Assembly (NCBI GenBank): GCA_015067995.1 | Contig: SVLJ01000002.1 | Span: forward strand, 62,001-126,000 | Direction: 5' to 3' | DNA: 64,000 nucleotides | DNA from: Oscillospiraceae bacterium | GTDB taxonomy: Bacteria; Bacillota; Clostridia; Oscillospirales; Oscillospiraceae | Shown: positions 42,478 to 51,036 of the stretch, piece by piece | Layout of the letters: every line of letters starts with the position of its first letter | Numbering within the stretch: the first letter of the stretch is position 1 | The notes under the pieces: model-generated | The model's database searches: none | What the model saw: the letters and a program-made list of their open reading frames with translations, nothing else | Told to the model about the DNA's origin: nothing | Translations under genes and position numbers: made by a program

Positions 42478-43713
42478 ATGAAAAAGCGAATATCCTTGGC
42501 CGGACAGATATTCATTGCACTGATTCTGGCAATCGCTGTGGGACTTCTGATGCAAAGTCATGTGGGTATTGCCGCTGCTTACATCAAGCCCTTTGGAACC
42601 ATTTTCCTGAATCTTCTGAAATTCGTCATCTGTCCCATCGTTCTTCTGTCCATCATGTGCGGTATTTTGTCCATGAAGGACATTAAAAAGGTGGGTTCCA
42701 TTGGCTGGAAGACACTGCTGTACTTCCTGTGCACCACCGCCATGGCCATTTCCATCGGCTTGTGGGTTGCTTCCTTGACGAAGGGATGGTTCCCCAGTCT
42801 CGCCGAAGTAGAGGTTACGGGGCATACAGTAGCTGCAAATACGGCTGCCGTTTCTCTGATGGATACTCTGGTGAACATGTTTCCTTCCAACTTTATTGCG
42901 CCGTTCCTGAATGCTGAAATGCTGCAGGTGATTGTCATTGCGCTGATTCTCGGTTTCTCTATTGTGCTGTTGGGAGAACATGCCGCGCCGGTTTCCCGTG
43001 GTGTTGAGCTTCTCAATGATGTGTTCGTCAAAGCAATGGACATGATCCTGAAGCTTTCTCCTGTGGGCGTTTTCTGCCTGCTGTGTCCCGTGGTTGCGGA
43101 AAACGGTGCTGAGATCGTCGGCTCCCTGGCTAAGGTGCTGCTGGCGGCCTATATTTGCTACATTTTGCAGTGTCTGCTGGTCTACTGCACCACAGTCCAT
43201 GCCATGGGCGGTGTCACTGCCTTCCAGTTTCTCAAAGGCATGGCTCCAGCTATGATTTTTGCTTTCTCCAGCGCCTCCTCGGTGGGTACACTTCCCATCA
43301 ACACCGAATGCTGTGAAAAAATCGGCGCGGACAAAGAAGTGACATCCTTTGTTCTGCCGTTGGGCGCTACCATCAACATGGGCGGTACAGCCATCTATCA
43401 GGGTGTGTGCGCAGTGTTCATCGCAACCTGCTACGGCATTGACCTGTCTCTGGGAGATATGGCTAAAATCGTTGTCACCGGAACTTTGGCCGCCGTGGGT
43501 ACTGCCGGTGTTCCCGGTGCGGGACCGGTTATGCTGGCGATGGTGCTGCAGTCCGTGGGTCTGCCGGTGGATGGTATTGCTTTGGTTATGGGCGTGGACC
43601 GGATTTTCGATATGGGCCGCACCGTACTGAACATCACCGGTGATGCTGCCTGTGCCGTCATCGTCTCCAATCTGGAACGCAAAAAAGAGGCGCGTAAGGC
43701 AGGTAATGCATAA
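42478..43713 (+). CDS. Dicarboxylate/amino acid:cation symporter (DAACS family)
   Basis: A 411-residue symporter of the GltP/DctA/SstT fold. The first serine-rich hairpin is AFSSASSVGTLPINTE and the second hairpin reads AAVGTAGVPGAGP. The helix-8 motif DMGRTVLNITGD has Asp378, Arg381, Thr382 and Asn385. These correspond to the residues of the archaeal GltPh transporter, where the Arg binds the side-chain carboxylate. An acidic substrate (glutamate, aspartate or a C4-dicarboxylate) is therefore favoured over serine. The helix-7 motif reads NMGGT at 300-304 instead of NMDGT; the missing Asp is a Na+ ligand in GltPh, so ion coupling may differ. ATG 42478 has AAGGAGG seven bases upstream. Confidence 0.88.
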   Translation: MKKRISLAGQIFIALILAIAVGLLMQSHVGIAAAYIKPFGTIFLNLLKFVICPIVLLSIMCGILSMKDIKKVGSIGWKTLLYFLCTTAMAISIGLWVASLTKGWFPSLAEVEVTGHTVAANTAAVSLMDTLVNMFPSNFIAPFLNAEMLQVIVIALILGFSIVLLGEHAAPVSRGVELLNDVFVKAMDMILKLSPVGVFCLLCPVVAENGAEIVGSLAKVLLAAYICYILQCLLVYCTTVHAMGGVTAFQFLKGMAPAMIFAFSSASSVGTLPINTECCEKIGADKEVTSFVLPLGATINMGGTAIYQGVCAVFIATCYGIDLSLGDMAKIVVTGTLAAVGTAGVPGAGPVMLAMVLQSVGLPVDGIALVMGVDRIFDMGRTVLNITGDAACAVIVSNLERKKEARKAGNA

Positions 43714-43744
43714 TTCGCTTTTCAGCGTGAACATTTACGAATCA

Positions 43745-43790
43745 AAAAAGTGTGGAGAATTGCCCGGATTGGCAATTCTCCACACTTTTT
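43745..43790. terminator. Long bidirectional terminator
   Basis: A 20-bp perfect stem with A5/T5 ends and a six-base loop, between the symporter and the convergent rlmA. Confidence 0.92.
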
Positions 43791-44613
43791 ATGCTTTTCG
43801 AAATACATGGATGTGGAAGGAAATGCGTGTGGTCAGCTGATCCAGTGCCGCCAGCCGCTCCGCACCTTCTTTTGACGTTTTCCAGTAATAGGGGGTCATC
43901 TGGAACAGGTTGTGGATATCTTCCCGATTCTCCAGTGTGATGGCGGCGTCCACCGGCACCACCTGCTCATAGCGGAAACCATCGTAGGGAGTCAGCTTTT
44001 CCTCGTTGCGATAGGGGTTGTCGTAGAGTACCTGCTTCATTTCCCACAGATGTTCCGCCGCCGGCACCACATATAGGAAGACGCCGCCGGGCTTCAGGAT
44101 ACGGCGGAACTCATCCAGCGCCAGAGGGGAGAAGCAGTTGAGCAGCAGATCGATGCTCTCGTCCGCCGCCGGAAGCTGATAGGAGGAGGCCACTGCAAAC
44201 TCAATCTCCCGGCAGCGTTTGGCGGCGCTGCGAAGAATAAATTTGGAGATGTCAATGCCGGCGGTGCGGGGGGTCTTGCCAACGCGCTCCAATGCCTGAT
44301 GAATGCCTGCAGTGTAATATCCTTCGCCGCAGCCTGCATCCAGAAGGGTGGGGGCAGCTTCCGTCATGGAGACGGCCAGCGTGCACAGAGTGTCCAGCAG
44401 CGGCTGATAGTAGCCCTTGGAAAGGAAGGCTTTCCGGGCGGCTGCCATGCCCTTGTCATCCCCGGGGGCGGAGGAATGCTTCCGGTTGACTGGCAGGAGG
44501 TAGGTGTAGCCTTCCCTGGAGATATCGTAGCTGTGGCGGTTGGGACAGCGGTAGGTATGGTCATCCCGTGTCAGGGCTGCCCCGCACAGGGGGCAGCGGA
44601 AAAGGCTTGTCAT
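43789..44613 (-). CDS. rlmA: 23S rRNA (guanine-N1)-methyltransferase
   Basis: A 274-residue methyltransferase of the RlmA/RrmA/TlrB group, which methylates N1 of a guanine in helix 35 of 23S rRNA (G745 or G748). The N-terminal zinc finger has Cys7, Cys10, Cys23 and His27 (FRCPLCGAAL, YRCPNRHSYD). HSSAPGDDKGMAAARKAFLSKGYY is the family's conserved linker. The SAM motif is LLDAGCGEGYYTAG. The stop lies in the terminator stem. Its start is two bases from the stop of the upstream MATE gene, so the two are cotranscribed; some members of this family give macrolide resistance, which makes the pairing with an efflux pump noteworthy. Confidence 0.9.
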   Translation of the reverse strand: MTSLFRCPLCGAALTRDDHTYRCPNRHSYDISREGYTYLLPVNRKHSSAPGDDKGMAAARKAFLSKGYYQPLLDTLCTLAVSMTEAAPTLLDAGCGEGYYTAGIHQALERVGKTPRTAGIDISKFILRSAAKRCREIEFAVASSYQLPAADESIDLLLNCFSPLALDEFRRILKPGGVFLYVVPAAEHLWEMKQVLYDNPYRNEEKLTPYDGFRYEQVVPVDAAITLENREDIHNLFQMTPYYWKTSKEGAERLAALDQLTTRISFHIHVFRKA

Positions 44614-44614
44614 G

Positions 44615-46000
44615 TCAGTCCCTCCGAAGGGTCACATTGTTGATCCATTTGCGGCTGCGCAGGCGGATGATGCCGGCCGGTGCCTTGATAAAGCTTTCAA
44701 ACTGGGTGGCGGCGCAGACCAGAAATACAGGGGCGTCCAGCACCAGACCGAACAGGGCGGCCAGAGGAATGGCAAAGAGCCACACGGGGAAAATATCCAG
44801 CACGGCAGCCATGCGGGTATCGCCGCCGGCACGCATCAGGCCGATGATGTTGGTGATGTCGAAGGAGCGCAGCGGCATGGAGACCAGATAAACGACACAC
44901 AGGGTGATGGCTGCGGTGGTAGCGGTCTCCGAAAGCTGGAACAGGGGATAGAGGACAGGGATGAAAACCGTAGGCAGCAGAATGGCCAGTGCTGCGGAGA
45001 CAAAGAACCCTACCAGAAGTGCTACCACCAGCAGACAGAGACCCAGCTGGTAGACGTCCTCTTTTCCCGCGCCTTCGCCGATGCGCTTGCCCACCAGTAC
45101 AGAGGCCGCACCTGCCAGACCGAAGCAGGCAACGGTGGAGAATTTGTCGATGTTGCCCATGATGGCGTGGGCGGCCAGCATATCGGCGGAAATGGTCATG
45201 TGTCCCATGATGGAGGTCAGGGTGGACGCCCCCAGCCCCCACATGAATTCGTTGATCATCACCGGGCCGGAATACTTCAGGGTGCTGCGCAGAACAGAGA
45301 AGCCGGGGCATAGCAGCGCCTTGGGAAGCAGCGGGATCCGGTGATTGCGCAGAGCGTAGACCAATGCAATGCAAAATTCCAGAATCCGGGAAATCAGTGT
45401 GGCAATGGCGGCACCGGTAATGCCAAGGGCGGGGAAGCCCAGCTTGCCGAAAATCAGAATATAGTTAAGGATGGTGTTGACCAGCATGGAGGAGCCGAAC
45501 ACCAGCATACCGAAGATGGGGTTTTCCGTGCTGCGCTGCATGCTGACATATACGGAGCTGATGGCGTTGAATACATAGCTGACGCCCACGATACGCAGAT
45601 AGGGCGCGCCCAGCTCAATGAGCAGCGGATTGTCGGTGACAATGCCCATTACCTGCGTGGGAAAGATCAGCAGTGCGGCGGCTGCTGCCGAGGACATGGC
45701 CAGTCCCAGATACATGACCACGCCCATACACCGGTTGATGGACTCCACGTCGTGTTGCCCCCAGTACTGGCTGACCAGTACCGTAAGGCCGCTCATCAGG
45801 CCGAAAATGGTCACCTGCAGCAGAAAAATGGGCGTGTTGGCTGCGGTAACGGCGGAAAGCTCGTTGCTGCCAATGAGTCCCACCATGAAGGTGTCTACAA
45901 AGCCAAGAGCAGTGGTAATGAGATTCTGCAGGATCAGCGGCAGCGCCAGAGCCAGCAGCCTGCGGTAGAAGCCGGGTTCCCGGCGAAGTGATTTCAGCAT
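44615..46000 (-). CDS. MATE-family efflux transporter
   Basis: A 461-residue MATE transporter with both six-helix halves: LLALALPLILQNLITTALGFVDTFMVGLIG at the start and STLKYSGPVMINEFMWGLGASTLTSIMGHM in the middle. It ends PAGIIRLRSRKWINNVTLRRD. ATG 46000 has GAGG nine bases upstream. It overlaps the end of an internally deleted MATE copy just upstream and is followed within two bases by rlmA. It probably exports cationic drugs or metabolites. Confidence 0.9.
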   Translation of the reverse strand: MLKSLRREPGFYRRLLALALPLILQNLITTALGFVDTFMVGLIGSNELSAVTAANTPIFLLQVTIFGLMSGLTVLVSQYWGQHDVESINRCMGVVMYLGLAMSSAAAAALLIFPTQVMGIVTDNPLLIELGAPYLRIVGVSYVFNAISSVYVSMQRSTENPIFGMLVFGSSMLVNTILNYILIFGKLGFPALGITGAAIATLISRILEFCIALVYALRNHRIPLLPKALLCPGFSVLRSTLKYSGPVMINEFMWGLGASTLTSIMGHMTISADMLAAHAIMGNIDKFSTVACFGLAGAASVLVGKRIGEGAGKEDVYQLGLCLLVVALLVGFFVSAALAILLPTVFIPVLYPLFQLSETATTAAITLCVVYLVSMPLRSFDITNIIGLMRAGGDTRMAAVLDIFPVWLFAIPLAALFGLVLDAPVFLVCAATQFESFIKAPAGIIRLRSRKWINNVTLRRD

Positions 46001-46203
46001 ATTGTTTTCCTCGCAATTGAGAAGCAGAGTTGTTTTCCGATGACAGTGACATTGTTGATGCATTTGCGGCTGCCTACCAGACCCACCATGAAGGTGTCCG
46101 CAAAGCCCAGAGAGGTGGTGATGAGGTTCTGCAGCACCATGGGCAGAGCCAGAAGAAACAATCGCTTATAGAAGCCGGGCTCCTGGCAAAACAGATTCCG
46201 CAT
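45994..46203 (-). pseudogene. Remnant of a second MATE gene, internally deleted
   Basis: An open frame of 69 codons with a sound start (ATG 46203 behind AAAGGAG). Its first 40 codons, PGFYKRLFLLALPMVLQNLI then TTSLGFADTFMVGLVG, match the start of the intact MATE gene next door. They are joined directly to SRKCINNVT, which matches the last residues of the same gene (SRKWINNVT). About 400 codons of the middle are missing. The frame then runs on to a stop that overlaps the neighbour's start. It looks like a tandem MATE copy that lost its middle by recombination. It may still be translated and couple translation of the next gene. Confidence 0.8.
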
Positions 46204-46246
46204 AAAAACTCCTTTATGGGGTGTGGCGGCAGACAGTTCCGCCGGA

Positions 46247-47377
46247 TCAGAGCATGGCCATGCGCTTGTGCCGTTCCGCAAGGGCGGCTGCACAGGCGTC
46301 AATATCTTCCTTGGTGGTTTCCGGGCCGAAGCTGACGCGGATCACACCGGCGGCGGTTTTCTTGGGCAGATTCAGTGCAGCCACCACATGGCTGGGCTTG
46401 CCCTGATGACAAGCGGAGCCTGCGGAGATGCAGATACCCAGCCGGGACAGCTCGTTGACGGTGGTCTGGCTGGGATAGCCCACCATGGACAGCGCCAGAA
46501 TGTGGGGAGCGGTGCCGCAGCCTATGACCTCCACGTCGGGGATGGCGGTGAGCGTTTCCACGGCATAGGCCTTCAGCTGCTGCATGGCAGCCAGCTTGTC
46601 CGCCAGATTCCGGCTGCGCAGTTCCACAGCCTTGGCAAAGCCGGCGATCTGCGCGGTGGCTTCCGTACCGGAGCGCAGGCCGCTTTCCTGACCGCCGCCG
46701 GGGAGCAGCGGGCGGGGATTGCGCACCCGGTCACCGATGAACAGTGCGCCGATGCCCTTGGGACCGCCGACCTTATGGGCGGAAACGGAGATAAAGTCCG
46801 CACCCAGTGTTTTTGCGGAGAAGGGGAGCTTCAGAAAGCCCTGAATGGCATCGGTGTGCAGCAGCGTCTGGCTGCTGCGGAGCTTCAGACCCCTGGCGAT
46901 CTCCTGAATGGGAAAAACGCAGCCGGTCTCATTGTTCACCATCATCACGGAAACCAGCGCCGTGTCGGGACGGACGGCCTCCAGTACCTGTTGTGCCGTG
47001 ATCATGCCTGCGGCATCGGGGACGATGCGGGTGATCTCGTAGCCTTCCATCTCCAGCCAGCGGCAGGGCTCCAGAATGGCGCTGTGCTCCACGGCGGTGG
47101 TGACGATGTGCTTGCCTACCCGGCGGTTCTGCCACAGGGCGGCCCGGATGGCCCAGTTGTTGGATTCCGTGCCGCAGGAGGTGAAGTGCAGCTGCCGCGG
47201 ATCGCAGCCAAGAGCCTCAGCCACGGTTTTCCGCCATCGGGCAATATTCTGTTTCATGGTCAGTCCGGCGTCATACTGAGCGCTGGGATTGGCGTATTCC
47301 TCTGACAGAACCTGATACATGGCGTCAGCCACCTCTCTGGGAATGGGGGTGGTGGCAGCGTGATCCAGATAAATCAT
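46247..47377 (-). CDS. Cysteine desulfurase family protein
   Basis: A 376-residue PLP enzyme of the NifS/IscS fold that takes sulfur from cysteine for iron-sulfur clusters or tRNA thiolation. The PLP lysine is Lys202 in SVSAHKVGGPKG. Others are IYLDHAATTP at the start, HFTSCGTESNN, VNNETGC and RSGTEA. The catalytic Cys is in SAGSACHQGKPSH. ATG 47377 has GGAGGT five bases upstream; the longer frame upstream lacks family similarity. It is divergent from mtaB, a tRNA methylthiotransferase that needs iron-sulfur clusters, which hints at a shared role in tRNA sulfur modification. No iscU or mnmA is adjacent. Confidence 0.9.
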   Translation of the reverse strand: MIYLDHAATTPIPREVADAMYQVLSEEYANPSAQYDAGLTMKQNIARWRKTVAEALGCDPRQLHFTSCGTESNNWAIRAALWQNRRVGKHIVTTAVEHSAILEPCRWLEMEGYEITRIVPDAAGMITAQQVLEAVRPDTALVSVMMVNNETGCVFPIQEIARGLKLRSSQTLLHTDAIQGFLKLPFSAKTLGADFISVSAHKVGGPKGIGALFIGDRVRNPRPLLPGGGQESGLRSGTEATAQIAGFAKAVELRSRNLADKLAAMQQLKAYAVETLTAIPDVEVIGCGTAPHILALSMVGYPSQTTVNELSRLGICISAGSACHQGKPSHVVAALNLPKKTAAGVIRVSFGPETTKEDIDACAAALAERHKRMAML

Positions 47378-47446
47378 AGTGACCTCCGTGAATATAGTCC
47401 CTTGCGGCAGGGAAGAAAATTCCTGCTGCGGCAGTTTGTCCGCCTC

Positions 47447-47475
47447 TTGTGCCGAAAGCGGAAATTGAGTATAAT
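47447..47475 (+). promoter_or_regulatory. mtaB promoter
   Basis: TTGTGC (47447-47452), 17-base spacer, TATAAT (47470-47475). Confidence 0.65.
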
Positions 47476-47568
47476 AAGGAAAATAACCGCAGGATATGGC
47501 AGAATCATTCCTGTCACTGCAAAACACCATTATAAAACACAATGGCGGGAATAGCAAGGAGAGACCCC

Positions 47569-48852
47569 ATGAAAGTTGCGATCTACACCCTTGGCTGCAA
47601 AGTCAATCAATATGAAACACAGGCAATGGAGCAGGAACTGCGCCGCCGCGGACATGAGGTGGTGCCTTTTTCCGGTGATGCGGATGCCTACGTGGTCAAC
47701 AGCTGCTCGGTTACCGCTGTCAGCGACCAGAAATCCCGTCAGGTGGTCCATCGTGTACGTCGGGAGCATCCGGATGCCGTGACGGCCATCTGCGGCTGCT
47801 ATTCCCAGACCCATCTGGAGGATGTGCGGAAGCTGGGCGTGGATCTCATTGCCGGTACCGGTGACCGCGGTCGCTTTGCAGAGCTGCTGGAGCAGGCTGC
47901 GGCGGAGCGTCAGCCGGTGGAATGGGTGGACGATTCTCTGAAGCGCCGTCAGTTTGAGGTTCTACCTGCCGGTGGCATGGAGAGCCGTACCCGTGCCATG
48001 CTGAAGGTAGAGGACGGCTGCGTTAACTTCTGTACCTACTGCATTATCCCCTATGCCCGCGGGCCGGTGCGGTCTGAGCCGCTGGAGGACGCCGTGGCGC
48101 AGACGAAGCAGCTGGCGGCGGATGGCTACCGGGAGATCGTCATCACCGGCATTGAAATTTCCTCCTGGGGCAAGGAACTGAAAAACGGGCAGAGTCTCAT
48201 TGATTTGCTGGAGGCTCTGTGTGCCGCTGCGCCGCAGGTGCGGTTCCGCCTTGGCTCTCTGGAGCCCCGTACCATTACGGAGGAGTTTTGCCGCCGTGCG
48301 TCGGTGCTGGAGAACCTGTGTCCCCAGTTCCACCTGTCTCTCCAGAGTGGCTGCGACGCCACGCTGAAGCGGATGAACCGCAAATACGATACCGCCCGGT
48401 ATCTGCAGTCTGTGGAACTGCTGCGGAAGTGGTTTGACCGGCCTGCCATCACCACCGATCTCATCACCGGCTTCCCGGAGGAGACGGAGGAGGAGTTTTC
48501 CGAGACGCTGGCGTTTATCCGCCGCTGCGGTTTCACTCAGATGCATATTTTCCCCTACTCCATCCGCCCCGGTACTCCTGCGGCGAAGATGACCCAGATC
48601 CATAAGAGTATCAAGGAGGAGCGGGCCCGCCGTGCCGCCAACCTGGCGGCGCAGATGCAGCGGGAATATCTGGACGGCTGCGTGGGACAGGAGTATACCG
48701 TCCTCTTCGAGCAGCCCCGGGACGGCCTGTTTGCCGGACATGCCCCCAACTACACGGAGGTGCGTGTTCGGAACGGGGAACTGCACAATCAGCTGCGCCG
48801 TGTCCGGATCACCGGCGTGGAGGGCGAGACGCTGCTGGGTGAGCTGAAATGA
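47569..48852 (+). CDS. mtaB: tRNA (t6A37) C2-methylthiotransferase
   Basis: A 427-residue radical SAM methylthiotransferase that turns t6A at position 37 of ANN-decoding tRNAs into ms2t6A. The UPF0004 domain has three cluster cysteines in TLGCKVNQYE, NSCSVTAVSDQKSRQ and ICGCYSQ. The radical SAM triad is in NFCTYCIIPYARG, and a TRAM domain closes the protein. KVNQYE and the short length mark MtaB rather than MiaB or RimO. ATG 47569 follows AAGGAG by seven bases. Confidence 0.92.
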   Translation: MKVAIYTLGCKVNQYETQAMEQELRRRGHEVVPFSGDADAYVVNSCSVTAVSDQKSRQVVHRVRREHPDAVTAICGCYSQTHLEDVRKLGVDLIAGTGDRGRFAELLEQAAAERQPVEWVDDSLKRRQFEVLPAGGMESRTRAMLKVEDGCVNFCTYCIIPYARGPVRSEPLEDAVAQTKQLAADGYREIVITGIEISSWGKELKNGQSLIDLLEALCAAAPQVRFRLGSLEPRTITEEFCRRASVLENLCPQFHLSLQSGCDATLKRMNRKYDTARYLQSVELLRKWFDRPAITTDLITGFPEETEEEFSETLAFIRRCGFTQMHIFPYSIRPGTPAAKMTQIHKSIKEERARRAANLAAQMQREYLDGCVGQEYTVLFEQPRDGLFAGHAPNYTEVRVRNGELHNQLRRVRITGVEGETLLGELK

Positions 48853-48945
48853 AGCAATCGGAGCCCCGGAAACGGGGCTCCGGATTTGGACAGATTGGAT
48901 AGACTTTTCCAGTGAAAAATCATGATATCTGTTGACAAGTATCTG

Positions 48946-48974
48946 TTGACAAGAGGACTGGATTTCGATAAAAT
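48946..48974 (+). promoter_or_regulatory. pyr operon promoter
   Basis: TTGACA (48946-48951), 17-base spacer, TAAAAT (48969-48974). TTGACAAG is also present 14 bases earlier at 48932, making a direct repeat. The start point near 48981 excludes the ATG at 48977 as start for pyrC. I saw no PyrR-type anti-terminator in the short leader. Confidence 0.8.
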
Positions 48975-49009
48975 TAATGGTTGAAAAGAGAGGAAAGAGA
49001 GGAAAAAGC

Positions 49010-50299
49010 ATGGATATGTTGCTGACCGGCGGTAAGGTATATCAGGGCGGGACCTTCGTTTCCGCTGATGTTGCCGTTTCTGATGGACGCATTGTTTCCG
49101 TTTCCCCCAGCCTTCCCCGTGACGGTTATTCCATTGTTGAAGTAAATGATTGTTGGATTGTTCCAGGTTTCGTTGATGTGCATGTTCATCTTCGGGAGCC
49201 TGGTTTTTCTTATAAAGAGACGGTGGAAACCGGCACGGCGGCGGCAGCCGCCGGCGGCTATACCACCGTGTGTGCCATGCCCAACCTGAATCCCGTGCCG
49301 GACAGTGCTGAGCATCTGCGTGAGCAGCTGGACATCATCCAGCGGGATGCGAAGATCTGGGTCATCCCCTACGGCGCCATTACGGTAGGCGAGAAGGGCG
49401 AGCGGATGGCCGATCTGGAGGCCATGGCTCCCGATGTGGCAGGCTTCTCCGATGACGGACGCGGCGTGCAGTCCGATGATATGGCACGCACCGCCATGGA
49501 GCTGGCAAAAAAGCTGGAGCGTCCCTATGTGGCCCATTGTGAGGTCAACGATCTGCTGATCCCCGGTGGCTGCATCCACGCAGGCAAGTGGGCTGCCGAG
49601 CACGGCATCCCCGGCATTTCCTCCGAGAGCGAGTGGAAGATGGTGGAGCGTGACATCGGATTGGTGCGGGAAACCGGCTGCCAGTATCATGTGTGCCATA
49701 TTTCCACCAAAGAAAGCGTGGAGCTGATCCGTCAGGCCAAAGCAGAGGGACTGCCTGTCACCTGCGAGACCGGCCCTCACTATCTGGTGCTGTGTGATGA
49801 GGATCTGCAGGATGAGGGACGCTTCAAGATGAATCCGCCCCTGCGCTCCGCAGAGGATCGGGAGGCGCTGATCGCAGGTCTGCTGGACGGCACCATTGAC
49901 TGCATTGCCACCGACCACGCACCCCACAGTGCGGAGGAGAAAAGCCGCGGCCTGCGGAACAGTGCATTCGGCATCGTGGGTCTGGAAACGGCCTTCCCGG
50001 TGCTGTATACCCGCCTTGTGGAACCGGGCATCGTACCGCTGGAGGTGATTCTGGATCGCCTCTGCACCCGCCCCAGAGAGATTTTCCGTCTGCCGAAGGT
50101 GACGGTGGAGGCAGGTTCCGACGCCGATCTGACGGTGATCGATCCCAACCGTTCCTATGTGATCCGTGGTGAGGAATTCCTCTCCATGGGCAAGGCTATG
50201 CCCTTTGAGGGCTGGCAGGTATCCGCCGGGGTGGCGGCCACCATCTGCGGCGGAGAGCTGGTTTATGATGCACGAAGCAAGGGAGGCGCTGCCGAATGA
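49010..50299 (+). CDS. pyrC: Dihydroorotase
   Basis: A 429-residue type I dihydroorotase that cyclises carbamoyl aspartate to dihydroorotate. Zinc-site motifs are FVDVHVHLREPG (His-x-His) and, further on, HCEVNDL, HVCHIST and CIATDHAPHS. ATG 49010 behind GAGAGGAAAAA is chosen because transcription begins near 48981. It is first of seven genes covering five of the six de novo UMP steps; carbamoyl-phosphate synthase is not in the window. Confidence 0.94.
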   Translation: MDMLLTGGKVYQGGTFVSADVAVSDGRIVSVSPSLPRDGYSIVEVNDCWIVPGFVDVHVHLREPGFSYKETVETGTAAAAAGGYTTVCAMPNLNPVPDSAEHLREQLDIIQRDAKIWVIPYGAITVGEKGERMADLEAMAPDVAGFSDDGRGVQSDDMARTAMELAKKLERPYVAHCEVNDLLIPGGCIHAGKWAAEHGIPGISSESEWKMVERDIGLVRETGCQYHVCHISTKESVELIRQAKAEGLPVTCETGPHYLVLCDEDLQDEGRFKMNPPLRSAEDREALIAGLLDGTIDCIATDHAPHSAEEKSRGLRNSAFGIVGLETAFPVLYTRLVEPGIVPLEVILDRLCTRPREIFRLPKVTVEAGSDADLTVIDPNRSYVIRGEEFLSMGKAMPFEGWQVSAGVAATICGGELVYDARSKGGAAE

Positions 50300-51036
50300 G
50301 AAAAGAGAGATTGTTTACGCTGGAGCGCACCCGTCAACTGACGGCCGACGTCTATGAGATGCTATTCTCCGGCGATATGAGTGATATTACCGCACCCGGT
50401 CAGTTTGTGGATCTGGAGCTGCCCGGCCGTTTCCTGCGCCGTCCCATCTCCATCTGCAACTGGACACGTGACGGACTGCTCCTTCTGGTGCGCGTGGCCG
50501 GCGATGGCACCCGTGAGCTGGTGCGCTCTGTGCCCGGTACGGAGTTTCCCGTCCTGTCCGGCCTTGGTAATGGCTTCGATGTGAAGGCGTGTGTGGGCAG
50601 GAAGCCCATCCTCATGGGCGGCGGCATCGGTACCGCGCCTCTGTACGGTCTTGCCCAGCGTCTGCTGGCGGAGGGCATCACCCCCACCGTGGCTTTGGGC
50701 TTCCGCAATGAGAAGGATTCTTTCTACATTGATGAGTTTGTGGCTCTGGGCTGCCCCGTCTTCGTGGCTACTGAGGATGGCTCTCTGGGCACAAAGGGCT
50801 TTGTCACCGATCTGGTAGCCAAGAGCGGCTGCGACTTCTGCTATGTCTGCGGCCCCACGCCTATGCTGAAGGCGGTGTATGCCGTTCCGCAGCTGACGGC
50901 GGGTCAGTTCAGCTTTGAGGCTCGCATGGCCTGCGGCTTCGGCGCCTGTGTGGGATGCACCATCCAGACCGCCGGCGGCCCCAAGCGGGTCTGCAAGGAT
51001 GGCCCTGTGTTCGCAAAGGAGGAGATCATATGGTGA
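50296..51036 (+). CDS. pyrK: Dihydroorotate dehydrogenase electron-transfer subunit
   Basis: A 246-residue FAD/[2Fe-2S] protein that passes electrons from PyrD to NAD+. FAD-binding RRPISICNW is near residue 50, the NAD-binding loop MGGGIGTAPLYGLAQ near 110, and the cluster cysteines are in CGFGACVGC and RVCKDGPVF plus YVCGPTPML. Its ATG overlaps the pyrC stop (ATGA) and its end overlaps pyrD by seven bases. PyrK and PyrD thus form the type 1B heterotetramer. Confidence 0.94.
   Translation: MRKERLFTLERTRQLTADVYEMLFSGDMSDITAPGQFVDLELPGRFLRRPISICNWTRDGLLLLVRVAGDGTRELVRSVPGTEFPVLSGLGNGFDVKACVGRKPILMGGGIGTAPLYGLAQRLLAEGITPTVALGFRNEKDSFYIDEFVALGCPVFVATEDGSLGTKGFVTDLVAKSGCDFCYVCGPTPMLKAVYAVPQLTAGQFSFEARMACGFGACVGCTIQTAGGPKRVCKDGPVFAKEEIIW

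Noticed and set aside
48853-49009. PyrR-dependent attenuator ahead of the pyr operon
   Set aside because: The leader is only about 30 bases long after the mapped promoter; there is no anti-terminator/terminator pair.
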